Of a DNA stretch of 64,000 nt, positions 9,518-18,394 are shown piece after piece. Each line of letters starts with the position of its first letter. The first letter of the stretch is position 1. The stretch is from Fannyhessea vaginae DSM 15829 (GTDB lineage: Bacteria > Actinomycetota > Coriobacteriia > Coriobacteriales > Atopobiaceae), in NCBI RefSeq assembly GCF_000159235.2, contig NZ_ACGK02000002.1, positions 1-64,000 of the forward strand, read 5' to 3'. Under the pieces are notes generated by a model. The model ran no database searches, was not told where the DNA came from, and was given only the letters and a program-made list of their open reading frames with translations. Position numbers and translations under genes: made by a program.

Positions 9518-9682
9518 CACTCAGCAGATAAACTGTTTAAAGAATCCTCAGATTCTAGTACAGATTCACGCACTAAGAATCAAAAAGAAAAAGCTTTGGC
9601 TGATGCAGCAGGACTTTTGGGTATGGGTGTAGGCATGATAACAGCTGTTGCACTTGCACGTAAGAAGGAACGCAAACATTAA
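9518..9682 (+). pseudogene. Chimeric surface-gene tail (recombination scar)
   Basis: The first part (about 9521-9605) matches gene A near 6481-6565 (LKELSDSSTDTRTK region). The second part (9605-9682) matches the sorting-signal end of the left-edge gene (GLLGMGVGMITAVAL, tail KKERKH). The join falls in a short shared GATGCA/ATGCAGCAGGA-type sequence. The frame is open from 9449 but has no signal peptide and no LPxT-like motif, so no exported product is expected. It records a deletion or ectopic recombination between two different surface genes. Confidence 0.75.
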
Positions 9683-9692
9683 GGTTTGCCAA

Positions 9693-9730
9693 AAACGCAC
9701 CTGTGTTTACATAACACAGGTGCGTTTATT
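9693..9730 (+). terminator. Rho-independent terminator after the chimeric tail
   Basis: A perfect 15-bp stem (9693-9707 with 9713-9727) and a 5-nt loop, ending in a T-rich stretch. It lies 11 bp after the stop at 9682, so the gene end was transplanted together with a terminator. Confidence 0.85.
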
Positions 9731-9756
9731 TAGGGTTGCGCGTTACCATCCGTGTA

Positions 9757-9806
9757 CCGTGCAAGCTTTTGTTTGCCTGCGTTTGCCGTGAAGCTTTTGT
9801 TTGCCT
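9757..9806. repeat. Two-copy direct repeat in the intergenic region before gene B
   Basis: Two copies of about 21 bp (9757-9778 and 9786-9806) share AAGCTTTTGTTTGCCT. The remaining sequence from 9807 to 9940 is AT-rich with no gene. Confidence 0.6.
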
Positions 9807-9940
9807 ACATGTTCTCAAGCTTAAAATTGAGCTCAATTATGTATAAAACGTGAATGTGTGTACAAAAAACACCTTGCATTTTGCGCACCAGACGATTTTG
9901 TATATACCAAGGTTAACCTGCGGTTCAATAAAAATATACG

Positions 9941-10081
9941 TTTTTTTTTCAATGTCTGAAAGAAGTTTTAAAATTTATTAAAAAGGTGTAAAATCAACGT
10001 CAAATTACTGTACGTACCATACAACTTTCATTTATGGTAATGAAGTCCTTGTGCCCGGGCAAAAGTTGAAGGAGAACAGCA
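9941..10081 (+). promoter_or_regulatory. Leader of surface gene B
   Basis: Contains T9 (9941-9949), the TTACTGTAC block, an AT-rich -10-like region, the palindrome TGCCCGGGCA (10052-10061) and Shine-Dalgarno GGAG before ATG 10082. It is colinear with the gene A leader at 1087-1228; the palindrome differs by one base, turning an imperfect centre into a perfect one. Confidence 0.6.
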
Positions 10082-13000
10082 ATGAGTAATTTGGCACCTA
10101 AACATAGTTCACAAAAAGTCAACCATAATCGTTTTTCAAATCATTCACGTCTAGCACTTTCTGCGCGTGCATGTTCTGCCATTCTTGCAGGTACCATGTT
10201 GCTGGGTGGGGGTCTTACAGCTTCGCTTGCCTATGCTGATGGTTATGTAGGAACCGACGGAAACATTTACTACGGTTATAAGTCCGATGCCAACTACAGT
10301 AAGCAACGTATTAAAATAGAAGTCCATTACTATAACAATCAACAAGACGCCGAGCAGGACAACCTTGCTAATCAAGATCCACTTGGTAAATTTGTACACG
10401 TTAAATACATTGCAAACCTTAACTCCGACGATAACAGCTTTGATAAGTGGGCATTTCGCCCCATGTGGTGGTACGGTGTACCAGCAGGTTTAACAAATGT
10501 GCACGATATAAACTACAGTCGTTTTGAAAAATATACAGGTAATGGTAATCCTGTTCCTTCTCGTCCTGGTCTTCACCGTGAAGACGAAAATGTGACTAAA
10601 CATTATGCCACCGCAAAAGATTGGCCATCTATTTCTAATTTTTATATCACAGACCCAAGCAAACTCGCCTCTATGAATGGCTTAAAAACGCTTTTGGGTA
10701 TTGATGGTAAACAGAACAATGGATACGATAAAACTGGTAATACTGCAGGTAATTGGGCAGATTATTATGACGCAACAAAAGGTATGCAAGGAATGTTTAT
10801 CGACTGGGAGTCTGCCGGTAAGCGTTTTTATCAAATGACTTATGTTGCAGAACTTACCGATCAAGCATGGAAACAGCGCGATGAGCACCCACTGCGCTTT
10901 GGCGCTGGTGTCTATCGTTTTGCAGGTAATTGGCATATTGCCACGGGTCAAACACATCGTGCGCCTAAAATTGCCGAGAGCCTCAAAGTTAAATATCCAA
11001 GTCTTACCCCCGTTGCAAAATTAAATGCGCTTTCGCCTACTGAAAAGAATACAGTTAAAGAGGCTATTACCAAGGCAAATCAACAGACGCCTCATTTTAT
11101 GGATCTGCTGGCAGATGATGGTATTAAGATTGGCGAAGAGGGTAGTGCAACACTTACCTTTAAAGATAAAACTACGCTTACCATGCCTGGTAATTTGCTG
11201 GTAGTTGAAGACAAAAAAGACAACGTTAAGTTTCCGCCTGTGTATCCATCACCCATGGGTGTTGTGGATCCCAACGCTTTAAGTGATAGCGATCAAAAAG
11301 CTATTATTGACAACTTCAAAAAAGCCAACGCTGATAACGAGTTTAGTAAGCATGTTAATTTAGCTGGCGCAGATACATTCAAGTTTGATAACCAAACCAA
11401 ACAGATGACTATCACGTATAAAGATGGGTCTACACTTGCAGTTCCTTATGACTCTTTGGTATATCAAGGGCCAAAGATTTCAGACTGGGCGCCATTTAAT
11501 GTGCCCGATCCTATTGAGGTTGAAAATATTTCGAACCTTAGCCAACAAGAGCAAAAACAAGTAACCGATGCATTTGATAAGGTTAATGCCGATTTGGATA
11601 TTTACACCGCGGCAAAAAAGAGTGGCGCAACTCCTGTTACGTTTGACAACGGATTTAAGAATGCCATTATTACGTGGGCTGACGGCTCTAAAACAGAGAT
11701 ACCTTCATGGCAATTTTTGAACCAAAAACCTGCCTCTACTCCAGTTCCGCAACCGCCCGTGCCAACTCCTGCAGCCGAAAAAACATTTATTGTTGACGTT
11801 CCACCAACTCAAACTGTTGTGAAGTTTGACCCATTCAAAACAACGAGCGAAGAAATAAATGCAGGAAATGCTAAAACTCAGCTTGATAGTTTGAAAACTG
11901 TACTTGCCAAGTATGTGAAAGACTCTGCTACTAAACAAAAAGTAGATGACGTTACAGTTGAATACAGTGTTGATAACAATGGAGTTGGTCAAGTTACGTT
12001 CAGTAAGCAGGGTTATACTTCTAAGACTTATCCCATGGGTATTTTCTTTAAGAATAGTCCTCAAAGTCCAGCTTCCAAGCCTACTACTGAAAGTAAAACG
12101 CACACTGATACTGACGATCAGAAAAATACATTTACGTATAATGTTACAAAAACGGAGATTGAGGGTGATAAACCCACTCCTCTAGAAGCTGTTAAAGCAT
12201 TAAAACAGTTTGTAAAAGATAACTATGATGGCGTCGAAGATTCTGATTTTCAAGGTATGGCAGATAGCATTGCTGTTAATACAAAGTGGATTCCAAAAAC
12301 TGGTACTAATAATATGGGCGCTTATGGTGCTCAAGCCCCTAATGATGGCCCAATGAGTTCGTTTAGTATAGTAGGCAGTGACTCTGGCATCCAGGTGATT
12401 GGCCACCCATGGACTGACAACGATGATAATGGTGACTGGGATTCCGCTATTGAAACGACGTTGTTTACTATCAAGCCAGATGAATTATATGTCAAAAAAG
12501 CTAGTGCACAGCACCAAGACAACACGCTTGCAGACCTCAAAAAGCAAGCAAAAGATTTGCTCCAACAGAAGCGTGGTACCGACAAGTTAAGCAACAATGA
12601 CCTCGCGCGCGCAGGTGTCAAGGACGCTGAGAACCTGAATGATAATACGATAGACGGTATGAACGAAAAGGCTCTTCGCGATCTTATCCGCAAGCTTATC
12701 GACGCCACAAAGGCGGAGTATAAGTACAACACAGATTTGTACGAGGTTGATGCTGAGCCAACGGCAGCTAAGCCTGATGATGATTTCCAAGCCGCAGTTA
12801 AGAAGTTTTTGCACGCCAATTACGATGATAGTCAAGCAGCCGAGAAGATTGATCAACTTAATTTTGTCGATGTTAATGTTGCAACTCTAACAGGTAAGGG
12901 CTGGACTCCAAAGGCAGGTACTTCCTGCTTGGAGCTTAATTCTAATACGGCATCATATGGCATTACTACAGTGAGCATGGGTAATGACGGTGCAAGTGCT

Positions 13001-15580
13001 GACTTTAAGAACGGTGATGAAGTTCTGTTCAATGTTTCTGCAGATAAGCTCTACAAGAAGAAGGTTCAGACGCCTGCTCCTACGCCCGACGCTTTGGCGC
13101 AGATGAAAGAGGACGCAAAGAAGCTTATTGATAAGAATCCGTATTTAACTCCTGATCAAAAGAAGGAATTTAAGAATAAGATTGATAATGCTCCTGATGA
13201 AAAAACTATCAAACAGATTCTTAAAGACGCTAATGATAAGGGTAAAGAGAATAAAAACAATACAGGCGATCCTAATGTTCAGCAAACCATTAATAACAAC
13301 AAAAATGGTGGCGAGGACAAGCAAAAACACGAGCTTGAAGCAGCCCAAAAAGCCGCTCAAGACATTATTGATAAGCTGCCTCACTTGTCTAATGAAGAAA
13401 GAAATGCATTTAAGAAAAACGTTACGGACTCAACTACCCTAGACGATGTAAATGCTGCTCTTGAAAAGGCAAAGAAGCAAAGTGAGCATAATGGTGCAAA
13501 AGAAGATGCCAAGACCGCGGCTCAGCAGCTTTTGTTCCTCGACCACGGCACTGCAACAGGCGAGGACGCTGCACTCAATAAAGTGCTTGGTTCTACGTCT
13601 ACAAAAGACGCGGCTCTTAAAACACTTGAGGACAAGATTGCTGCTCAAGGTGCAACGGTACAAGACATTAAAGATGCACTTGCTGCAGCGCAGCGCGCAA
13701 ACGGCATTAGCGAGCAACATGCAAAACAATCAACAATTGCAAAGCTAAATGGTCTTGCTCAAACCCTTGATGATGCGGTAAGTAAGCTATCCGATACAGA
13801 CAAAGAGGCTGTTAAAGCTAAGGTAGAAGCTGCTAAAAATGCTATAGAGGCCGCAAAAACTAAGGCGGCACAAGCAAACAAGCCTTCTGATTTGCTTAAT
13901 GCTCTCAATTCTGTTGATACTACACTCAAAGACGCTCAACAAGAAGTGACCACAAAGATTGACGCCGAGCATAAGGAAAACAAGAAGCAAAACGATCACG
14001 ACGTTGATCCTGATGCCTTTAAGAAGGATAAAGAGAAAGCTAAGGGAGAAATTGATAAGATCCCAGACTTAACTCCTGACCAAAAGCAGAAGTATAAGGA
14101 TCGGATCGAGAATTCTACCCACAAAGGCGATCCCGAGGCGATTGTTAACCAGGCTCAAAAGCATAAAAAGATCGAAAACGCACTTGATAAGATCAATAAC
14201 GAATTTAAGCATTTGAATAACGCTCAAAGAGATGCATTTAAGAAGATCATTGAAGATAGCGATGCGTACGATCATAAACATGCAGACGGTACAACTTCTG
14301 ACGATATTGACGACGCACTTAAGAATGCGAGCGCTACCGATAAGGCTATGGAACGCTTAGAGAAGCTTAAAGTTGAGGCTGACAAGCTTCATGCAAGCGA
14401 TACCTACAAAAATGGTGACGGAGATAAGAAGAAAGCCTTTGATGAGGCTGCAACTGCTGCTGGTACGCTGCTTGATAAGGTTAAAGGTGATGCAAAGGGC
14501 GCACCAGAAGTTACCAACTTGTATAATGACCTTCTCAAAAAAATGCAAGACCTTGATCCATCGGCTCATGGTGCGGGAATTGATACAGATGCATTACAGC
14601 ACGAGATCGATAATGACGCTACCTTTAAGCCAAACGATCAAGTAGATCCTAAAGTACCTGGAAATACGGTATATAAGACGTCATCTAAAAATAAACGAGA
14701 AGCGTTTGATAAGGCACTTGAAGATGCCAAAACGGCATTAAAAGAGGCTCAACAAGCTATCGAAAACGCCAAAAAGCCAGGAGCAGCAGCACTTACCCCA
14801 GATCAAGAAACTGCACAGCAGAAAAAGGTTGACGACGCACTTGATAAGCTTGTGAGCGCACGTGAAGCTCTTGATGGTGTTGATACCAATCCATTACAAG
14901 CTGAAGTAGATAATGATGGCGCATTAAAAGACGACATCTCATATAAGAATGCTTCGCAAGCTAAGAAAGACGCATTTGATAAAGCACTAAAAGATGCAAA
15001 AGATCTTATTTCTCAATTAGGTGATCTTGAAAACACAGGTAAACAATACGCAGGCAAGTCTCAAAAAGAGAAGCAAGCTCTTGTTGATAAGGCTCTTAAG
15101 ACTCTTAAAGATGCCGCTGCCGCTCTCGACGGCGTAGACACCAAGCCTTTACAAGATGAGGTTAATGCGTCTGGTGATGTTAAACAAACTGATACATATA
15201 CCAATGCGGATAAAGACAAGAAAGATGCGTATGACGCGGCTCTTGAGAAGGCACAAAACTTGCTTAAGGAGCTTGCTCAACCAGACACAGACACGCGCAC
15301 TAAGGAGCAGAAGGAGCAGGCGCTTAAGACTGCGCTTGATGAATTAGTTGCAGCTAAGAGTGCTTTGAATGGTCAACCCACGCTTCCTGATAATGGTTCT
15401 GATGATGAGGGAACAGGTACAGACACAGGCGCAGATAGTAAATCTACACCTCAGACTTCTGATTCACTTGCCTTGGGTCAAGCTCTTGCCGCGCTCTTGA
15501 GTTCTGTTGGTATGGTAGGTGCAGGTTTTGCAAAACGCTCAAAACGCAAGGGAGCTAAGCACTTAAATCGTAAGCACTAA
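10082..15580 (+). CDS. Surface protein B: GA/FIVAR-repeat, sortase-anchored (intact paralog of A)
   Basis: The 1832-residue exported protein starts at ATG 10082 with GGAG upstream. The signal peptide ends near AYA-DG (about 52). The N-terminal domain (53-290) is closely similar to that of A, with GNIYYGYKSDANYS and WAFRPMWWYGVPAG shared. LSPTEK/LSDSDQ repeats with DGS turns, diverged beta-rich middle domains, GA-like three-helix modules (about 1002, 1075 and 1310) and FIVAR-like helical repeats follow. The C-terminus has PQTSDS, a hydrophobic segment and the tail KGAKHLNRKH. The middle has diverged from A, while the block near 14890-15130 is almost identical to A at 5860-6090, suggesting gene conversion. 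The G tract of the signal peptide is interrupted by a T, so this copy should be constitutively in frame. Probable adhesin; ligand unknown. Confidence 0.9.
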   Translation: MSNLAPKHSSQKVNHNRFSNHSRLALSARACSAILAGTMLLGGGLTASLAYADGYVGTDGNIYYGYKSDANYSKQRIKIEVHYYNNQQDAEQDNLANQDPLGKFVHVKYIANLNSDDNSFDKWAFRPMWWYGVPAGLTNVHDINYSRFEKYTGNGNPVPSRPGLHREDENVTKHYATAKDWPSISNFYITDPSKLASMNGLKTLLGIDGKQNNGYDKTGNTAGNWADYYDATKGMQGMFIDWESAGKRFYQMTYVAELTDQAWKQRDEHPLRFGAGVYRFAGNWHIATGQTHRAPKIAESLKVKYPSLTPVAKLNALSPTEKNTVKEAITKANQQTPHFMDLLADDGIKIGEEGSATLTFKDKTTLTMPGNLLVVEDKKDNVKFPPVYPSPMGVVDPNALSDSDQKAIIDNFKKANADNEFSKHVNLAGADTFKFDNQTKQMTITYKDGSTLAVPYDSLVYQGPKISDWAPFNVPDPIEVENISNLSQQEQKQVTDAFDKVNADLDIYTAAKKSGATPVTFDNGFKNAIITWADGSKTEIPSWQFLNQKPASTPVPQPPVPTPAAEKTFIVDVPPTQTVVKFDPFKTTSEEINAGNAKTQLDSLKTVLAKYVKDSATKQKVDDVTVEYSVDNNGVGQVTFSKQGYTSKTYPMGIFFKNSPQSPASKPTTESKTHTDTDDQKNTFTYNVTKTEIEGDKPTPLEAVKALKQFVKDNYDGVEDSDFQGMADSIAVNTKWIPKTGTNNMGAYGAQAPNDGPMSSFSIVGSDSGIQVIGHPWTDNDDNGDWDSAIETTLFTIKPDELYVKKASAQHQDNTLADLKKQAKDLLQQKRGTDKLSNNDLARAGVKDAENLNDNTIDGMNEKALRDLIRKLIDATKAEYKYNTDLYEVDAEPTAAKPDDDFQAAVKKFLHANYDDSQAAEKIDQLNFVDVNVATLTGKGWTPKAGTSCLELNSNTASYGITTVSMGNDGASADFKNGDEVLFNVSADKLYKKKVQTPAPTPDALAQMKEDAKKLIDKNPYLTPDQKKEFKNKIDNAPDEKTIKQILKDANDKGKENKNNTGDPNVQQTINNNKNGGEDKQKHELEAAQKAAQDIIDKLPHLSNEERNAFKKNVTDSTTLDDVNAALEKAKKQSEHNGAKEDAKTAAQQLLFLDHGTATGEDAALNKVLGSTSTKDAALKTLEDKIAAQGATVQDIKDALAAAQRANGISEQHAKQSTIAKLNGLAQTLDDAVSKLSDTDKEAVKAKVEAAKNAIEAAKTKAAQANKPSDLLNALNSVDTTLKDAQQEVTTKIDAEHKENKKQNDHDVDPDAFKKDKEKAKGEIDKIPDLTPDQKQKYKDRIENSTHKGDPEAIVNQAQKHKKIENALDKINNEFKHLNNAQRDAFKKIIEDSDAYDHKHADGTTSDDIDDALKNASATDKAMERLEKLKVEADKLHASDTYKNGDGDKKKAFDEAATAAGTLLDKVKGDAKGAPEVTNLYNDLLKKMQDLDPSAHGAGIDTDALQHEIDNDATFKPNDQVDPKVPGNTVYKTSSKNKREAFDKALEDAKTALKEAQQAIENAKKPGAAALTPDQETAQQKKVDDALDKLVSAREALDGVDTNPLQAEVDNDGALKDDISYKNASQAKKDAFDKALKDAKDLISQLGDLENTGKQYAGKSQKEKQALVDKALKTLKDAAAALDGVDTKPLQDEVNASGDVKQTDTYTNADKDKKDAYDAALEKAQNLLKELAQPDTDTRTKEQKEQALKTALDELVAAKSALNGQPTLPDNGSDDEGTGTDTGADSKSTPQTSDSLALGQALAALLSSVGMVGAGFAKRSKRKGAKHLNRKH

Positions 15581-15611
15581 ACAACGGTGTAACTTCTCTG
15601 TTTTAGCTTGT

Positions 15612-15650
15612 AATGCGTGTTCTCTACATGGTGGGGGACACGCATTGTTA
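15612..15650 (+). terminator. Terminator after gene B
   Basis: Perfect 9-bp stem AATGCGTGT/ACACGCATT (15612-15620/15638-15646) followed by a short T/A stretch. A close copy occurs at 9102-9136. Confidence 0.65.
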
Positions 15651-15717
15651 TATAGAGTGCACGACGTATTATAATCAAGAAGCACACATTTTATACAAAC
15701 AGTTTTTAAGGGGCACT

Positions 15718-16194
15718 ATGAAGCTGGCACAAACAACTACCCATACATTGGCAATTTTTGCAGGTGGATCTCTTGGAACTCTTGTGCGCTGTTGTGTTTG
15801 CTTAGCGGTTGGTTTAGGTTTTTCAAATCCGATAGTAATTTTGTTTATTAATATAATTGGCTCGTGGGTTTTAGGGTTTGTTCAAACTTTTTTGCCCGCC
15901 AAACACCCGCTTGCTCAAACCTTTTGGGGAACAGGGTTTTGCGGTGCATTTACCACGTATGCTACCTTTATTGGAATTGTTGCTGTAGGTGCACCGTCCG
16001 CCGTGTACGCCTTTGGCTATGCGCTTGTTTCATTGATAGCAGGTGTTATGTGTTCCATACACGGCAGATATATGGGAAAACGATTATCTGCTTGTGTGTT
16101 TTGTCGTTCGCTCGATAAAAGCTCACAGGATCCAAAAACGTGTGTGCACTCACAAATAAACTCGTCTGCTCAGAAAGACAGGTGTGTTAAATGA
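15718..16194 (+). CDS. crcB: CrcB-family fluoride channel subunit 1
   Basis: About 158 residues with four hydrophobic segments. The Fluc signatures are present: GGSLGTLVRC in TM1, FINIIGSW in TM2 (the conserved Asn and G-S) and GAFTTYATF in TM3 (the Phe-box region). Fluc channels export toxic fluoride; Gram-positive bacteria often have two genes whose products form a heterodimer, and this pair fits that pattern. ATG 15718 follows an AAGGGG site; an upstream in-frame start at 15613 would lie in the terminator. The C-terminus has an unusual Cys/Ser-rich tail of about 40 residues. I see no fluoride riboswitch upstream. Confidence 0.9.
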   Translation: MKLAQTTTHTLAIFAGGSLGTLVRCCVCLAVGLGFSNPIVILFINIIGSWVLGFVQTFLPAKHPLAQTFWGTGFCGAFTTYATFIGIVAVGAPSAVYAFGYALVSLIAGVMCSIHGRYMGKRLSACVFCRSLDKSSQDPKTCVHSQINSSAQKDRCVK

Positions 16195-16589
16195 CGCTCT
16201 ATGCAGGAATAACATTACTTGTTGTAGCTCTTTGTGGAGGAGTAGGAGCGCTTGCGCGTGCATGGCTTATCAAATGCGTAGATGCAATTACAAAAAAGAC
16301 CGCTTTAACCGAAGGTTTAGCTATGCTGGTGGTGAATATACTTGGTTGCGCGTTATCTGCGCTTGTTCTTATTTTTTCAGCTTGGCTTGGATTAAATTCA
16401 CCATGGCGCATATGCATAACCGCTGGACTTTTAGGTGGTTTTACGTCGTTTTCTACCCCTTGTGCAACAAGCGCACATCTTATAGAGCAAAAACGATACG
16501 CACAAGCTGTAAGATATGCACTCATCATGATAGTTCTATGCTTGTTAGCATACGTAAGCTGTGCATATCTATCTGCTACGCTTGTTTAG
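16191..16589 (+). CDS. crcB: CrcB-family fluoride channel subunit 2
   Basis: 132 residues with four membrane segments and the motifs GGVGALARAWL, VVNILGC and GLLGGFTSFST (Phe-box). ATG 16191 overlaps the TGA of the first crcB in an ATGA arrangement, so the two are translationally coupled and probably assemble as a dual-topology heterodimer. Length is normal for the family. Confidence 0.9.
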   Translation: MTLYAGITLLVVALCGGVGALARAWLIKCVDAITKKTALTEGLAMLVVNILGCALSALVLIFSAWLGLNSPWRICITAGLLGGFTSFSTPCATSAHLIEQKRYAQAVRYALIMIVLCLLAYVSCAYLSATLV

Positions 16590-17147
16590 ATAAGCGGCAG
16601 CGAACACGAACGCAGTGCGGGTGTGCGGCATGTACATCTGTCACGCTTTCGTGTGTGCAATGTGCCGCTTAGTTTGGTTGCGTGAATATGTATAAAATGT
16701 GAATTAAAGCAAGATGGGTATAAATATAAAAATTCTTGAACAAAGGATTGTATCCCCGTATATAAAGTATTCTATAAATTCATGCATATATGTATATGAG
16801 AAGTCATTGAGTACATATAATAAAAGACGTTCTCATAATCTATGTACAACGATATAATCACTATCAAATATATAACACATACAATATACGATACCTATTG
16901 ATACATCAGGTTTTCCAAACTTTTACATGAGTTTCTCTCAAAAAAATTGTTTTCAACCGCAAAATTAAAATTTTGCACGCCTCATACAGAGTTTAGGAAC
17001 CCATGCTCCGCTATCAAAACCCGCCATGGTATGCGACAAGGCTCATCACTTTTTCTATGGGCAGGCTATACTTAAACGTAATCAGTTCTCTATAAGATGT
17101 AACTGGTATTTTGTGTATACACCAACGTAGAAAGGTCAACTATACCT
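16590..17147. other. 558-bp AT-rich intergenic region upstream of the PTS gene
   Basis: No convincing gene. It carries a near-perfect palindrome GCAAAATT-aa-AATTTTGC (16959-16976), a candidate operator for the downstream permease, and several AT-rich promoter-like stretches that I cannot resolve. The start of the PTS gene is preceded by an AGAAAGG site at about 17129-17136. Confidence 0.4.
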
Positions 17148-18287
17148 ATGGCTACTTCACAGAACACATCTGGTGCAGCTACGCCTCAAGCAGCAAAAGT
17201 ATCTACAGCTGCTAAGCGTACGTCTGCGCCATCGGCTTCAGAATCCTTTGGGCAATTTATACTCAAAATTTTGAATGGAACTACGATTGCAATCGTTGTG
17301 GCTCTTATTCCTAATGCAATTCTTGCAACTTTTATTAAACCGTTCCCCGACTGCGCACCACTCATGGAGTTTTACCACACCATTGTTGCCTTCCAATTTT
17401 TAACGCCAGCTATGGCTGGTTTTCTGATTGCTCATCAGTTTAAATTTAATCCTATTCAAATGGCTACGGTTGCTGGTGCAACCTTTATTGGTTCGGGCGC
17501 ATGGAAATTTGTCCCAGCTGCTACCGTTGCCGATAAAACAGCTCCACTTTTTCAACTGGCAGGTATCGGAGACATTATTAACGTGATGATCTGCGCTGCG
17601 CTTACCGTTGCTGTGGTACGTGCTATTGGCAATAAGCTTGGCTCGCTTACCATTGTATTGTTGCCAATTATCGCTGGTGCAGGTATGGGATTTGTTGGTT
17701 GGAAATTATTGCCCTATGTATCACAGATTACATTTTTTATAGGACAAGTTATTAATACCTTTACTACGTTACAGCCTTGGTTGATGTGCATGTTAATTGC
17801 CGCTTCATTCTCTATTATCATTATCAGCCCCTTGTCTACCGTGGCAATTGGTATTGCTATTGGCTTAACGGGTATGTCTTCTGCTGCGGCAGGTATGGGC
17901 GTTGCTGCGTGTGCTGCAATGTTGGTGTGGGCATGTGCTCGTGTCAATAAAGCAGGTGTACCTATTGCCGTGGCACTTGGTGCTATGAAAATGATGATGC
18001 CAAACTTTATGACGCGTCCTGTGATGGCAATTCCTGCAGCTCTTACTGCTGCAATCAGCGCACTTACCATTCCTTTATGGGAAATGGGTGGAACTCCTGC
18101 TTCGTCAGGTTTTGGTCTTGTTGGATTTGTAAGTCCTTTAGCAGCTTTAAGTATTGGTAACGTTAACATTATTCAAATTCTTATAGCCTGGGTAGTTATT
18201 CCGTTTGCTGTAGGATTTGTAGTTAATAAAGTCCTATGTGACGTTGTTCATCTGTATGATAAGGATCTCTTTAAATTTAAGGGCTAA
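17148..18287 (+). CDS. PTS-type EIIC permease (stand-alone, PTS_EIIC_2-like)
   Basis: The 379-residue membrane protein has an Ala/Ser/Thr-rich N-terminal tail of about 40 residues followed by some ten hydrophobic segments. Sequences such as ATFIKPFPDCAPLMEF and GFGLVGFVSPLAALS resemble the PTS_EIIC_2 family, whose members usually lack fused IIA and IIB domains. The substrate is unknown. No EIIA or EIIB gene is nearby, so either partners are elsewhere or the protein works outside the classical phosphotransferase cycle. The next gene, separated by a hairpin, is a ketopantoate-reductase-like enzyme, a pairing that may be functional. Confidence 0.75.
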   Translation: MATSQNTSGAATPQAAKVSTAAKRTSAPSASESFGQFILKILNGTTIAIVVALIPNAILATFIKPFPDCAPLMEFYHTIVAFQFLTPAMAGFLIAHQFKFNPIQMATVAGATFIGSGAWKFVPAATVADKTAPLFQLAGIGDIINVMICAALTVAVVRAIGNKLGSLTIVLLPIIAGAGMGFVGWKLLPYVSQITFFIGQVINTFTTLQPWLMCMLIAASFSIIIISPLSTVAIGIAIGLTGMSSAAAGMGVAACAAMLVWACARVNKAGVPIAVALGAMKMMMPNFMTRPVMAIPAALTAAISALTIPLWEMGGTPASSGFGLVGFVSPLAALSIGNVNIIQILIAWVVIPFAVGFVVNKVLCDVVHLYDKDLFKFKG

Positions 18288-18298
18288 TTGTTATACAT

Positions 18299-18338
18299 TC
18301 GCGCGCGTATGCAGCGGCGTTTCGCGCGCGATAATTTT
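18299..18338 (+). terminator. Terminator after the PTS permease gene
   Basis: An 8-bp stem CGCGCGCG (18300-18307 with 18323-18330) is followed by ATAATTTTT. Partial read-through into the next gene is possible. Confidence 0.7.
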
Positions 18339-18394
18339 TGCATGTTTTAACATATGGTATATAAAAAAGTAGTTTATTTACGAAAGGTGGAAAT

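Noticed and set aside
9170..9520. Minus-strand open frame of 116 residues
   Set aside because: It runs through the nested palindromic element; its apparent protein sequence is a by-product of that repeat, with no good start site.
15581..15717. Possible fluoride riboswitch before crcB
   Set aside because: I looked for the crcB-motif conserved blocks and did not find them; only the gene B terminator and a short leader are present.
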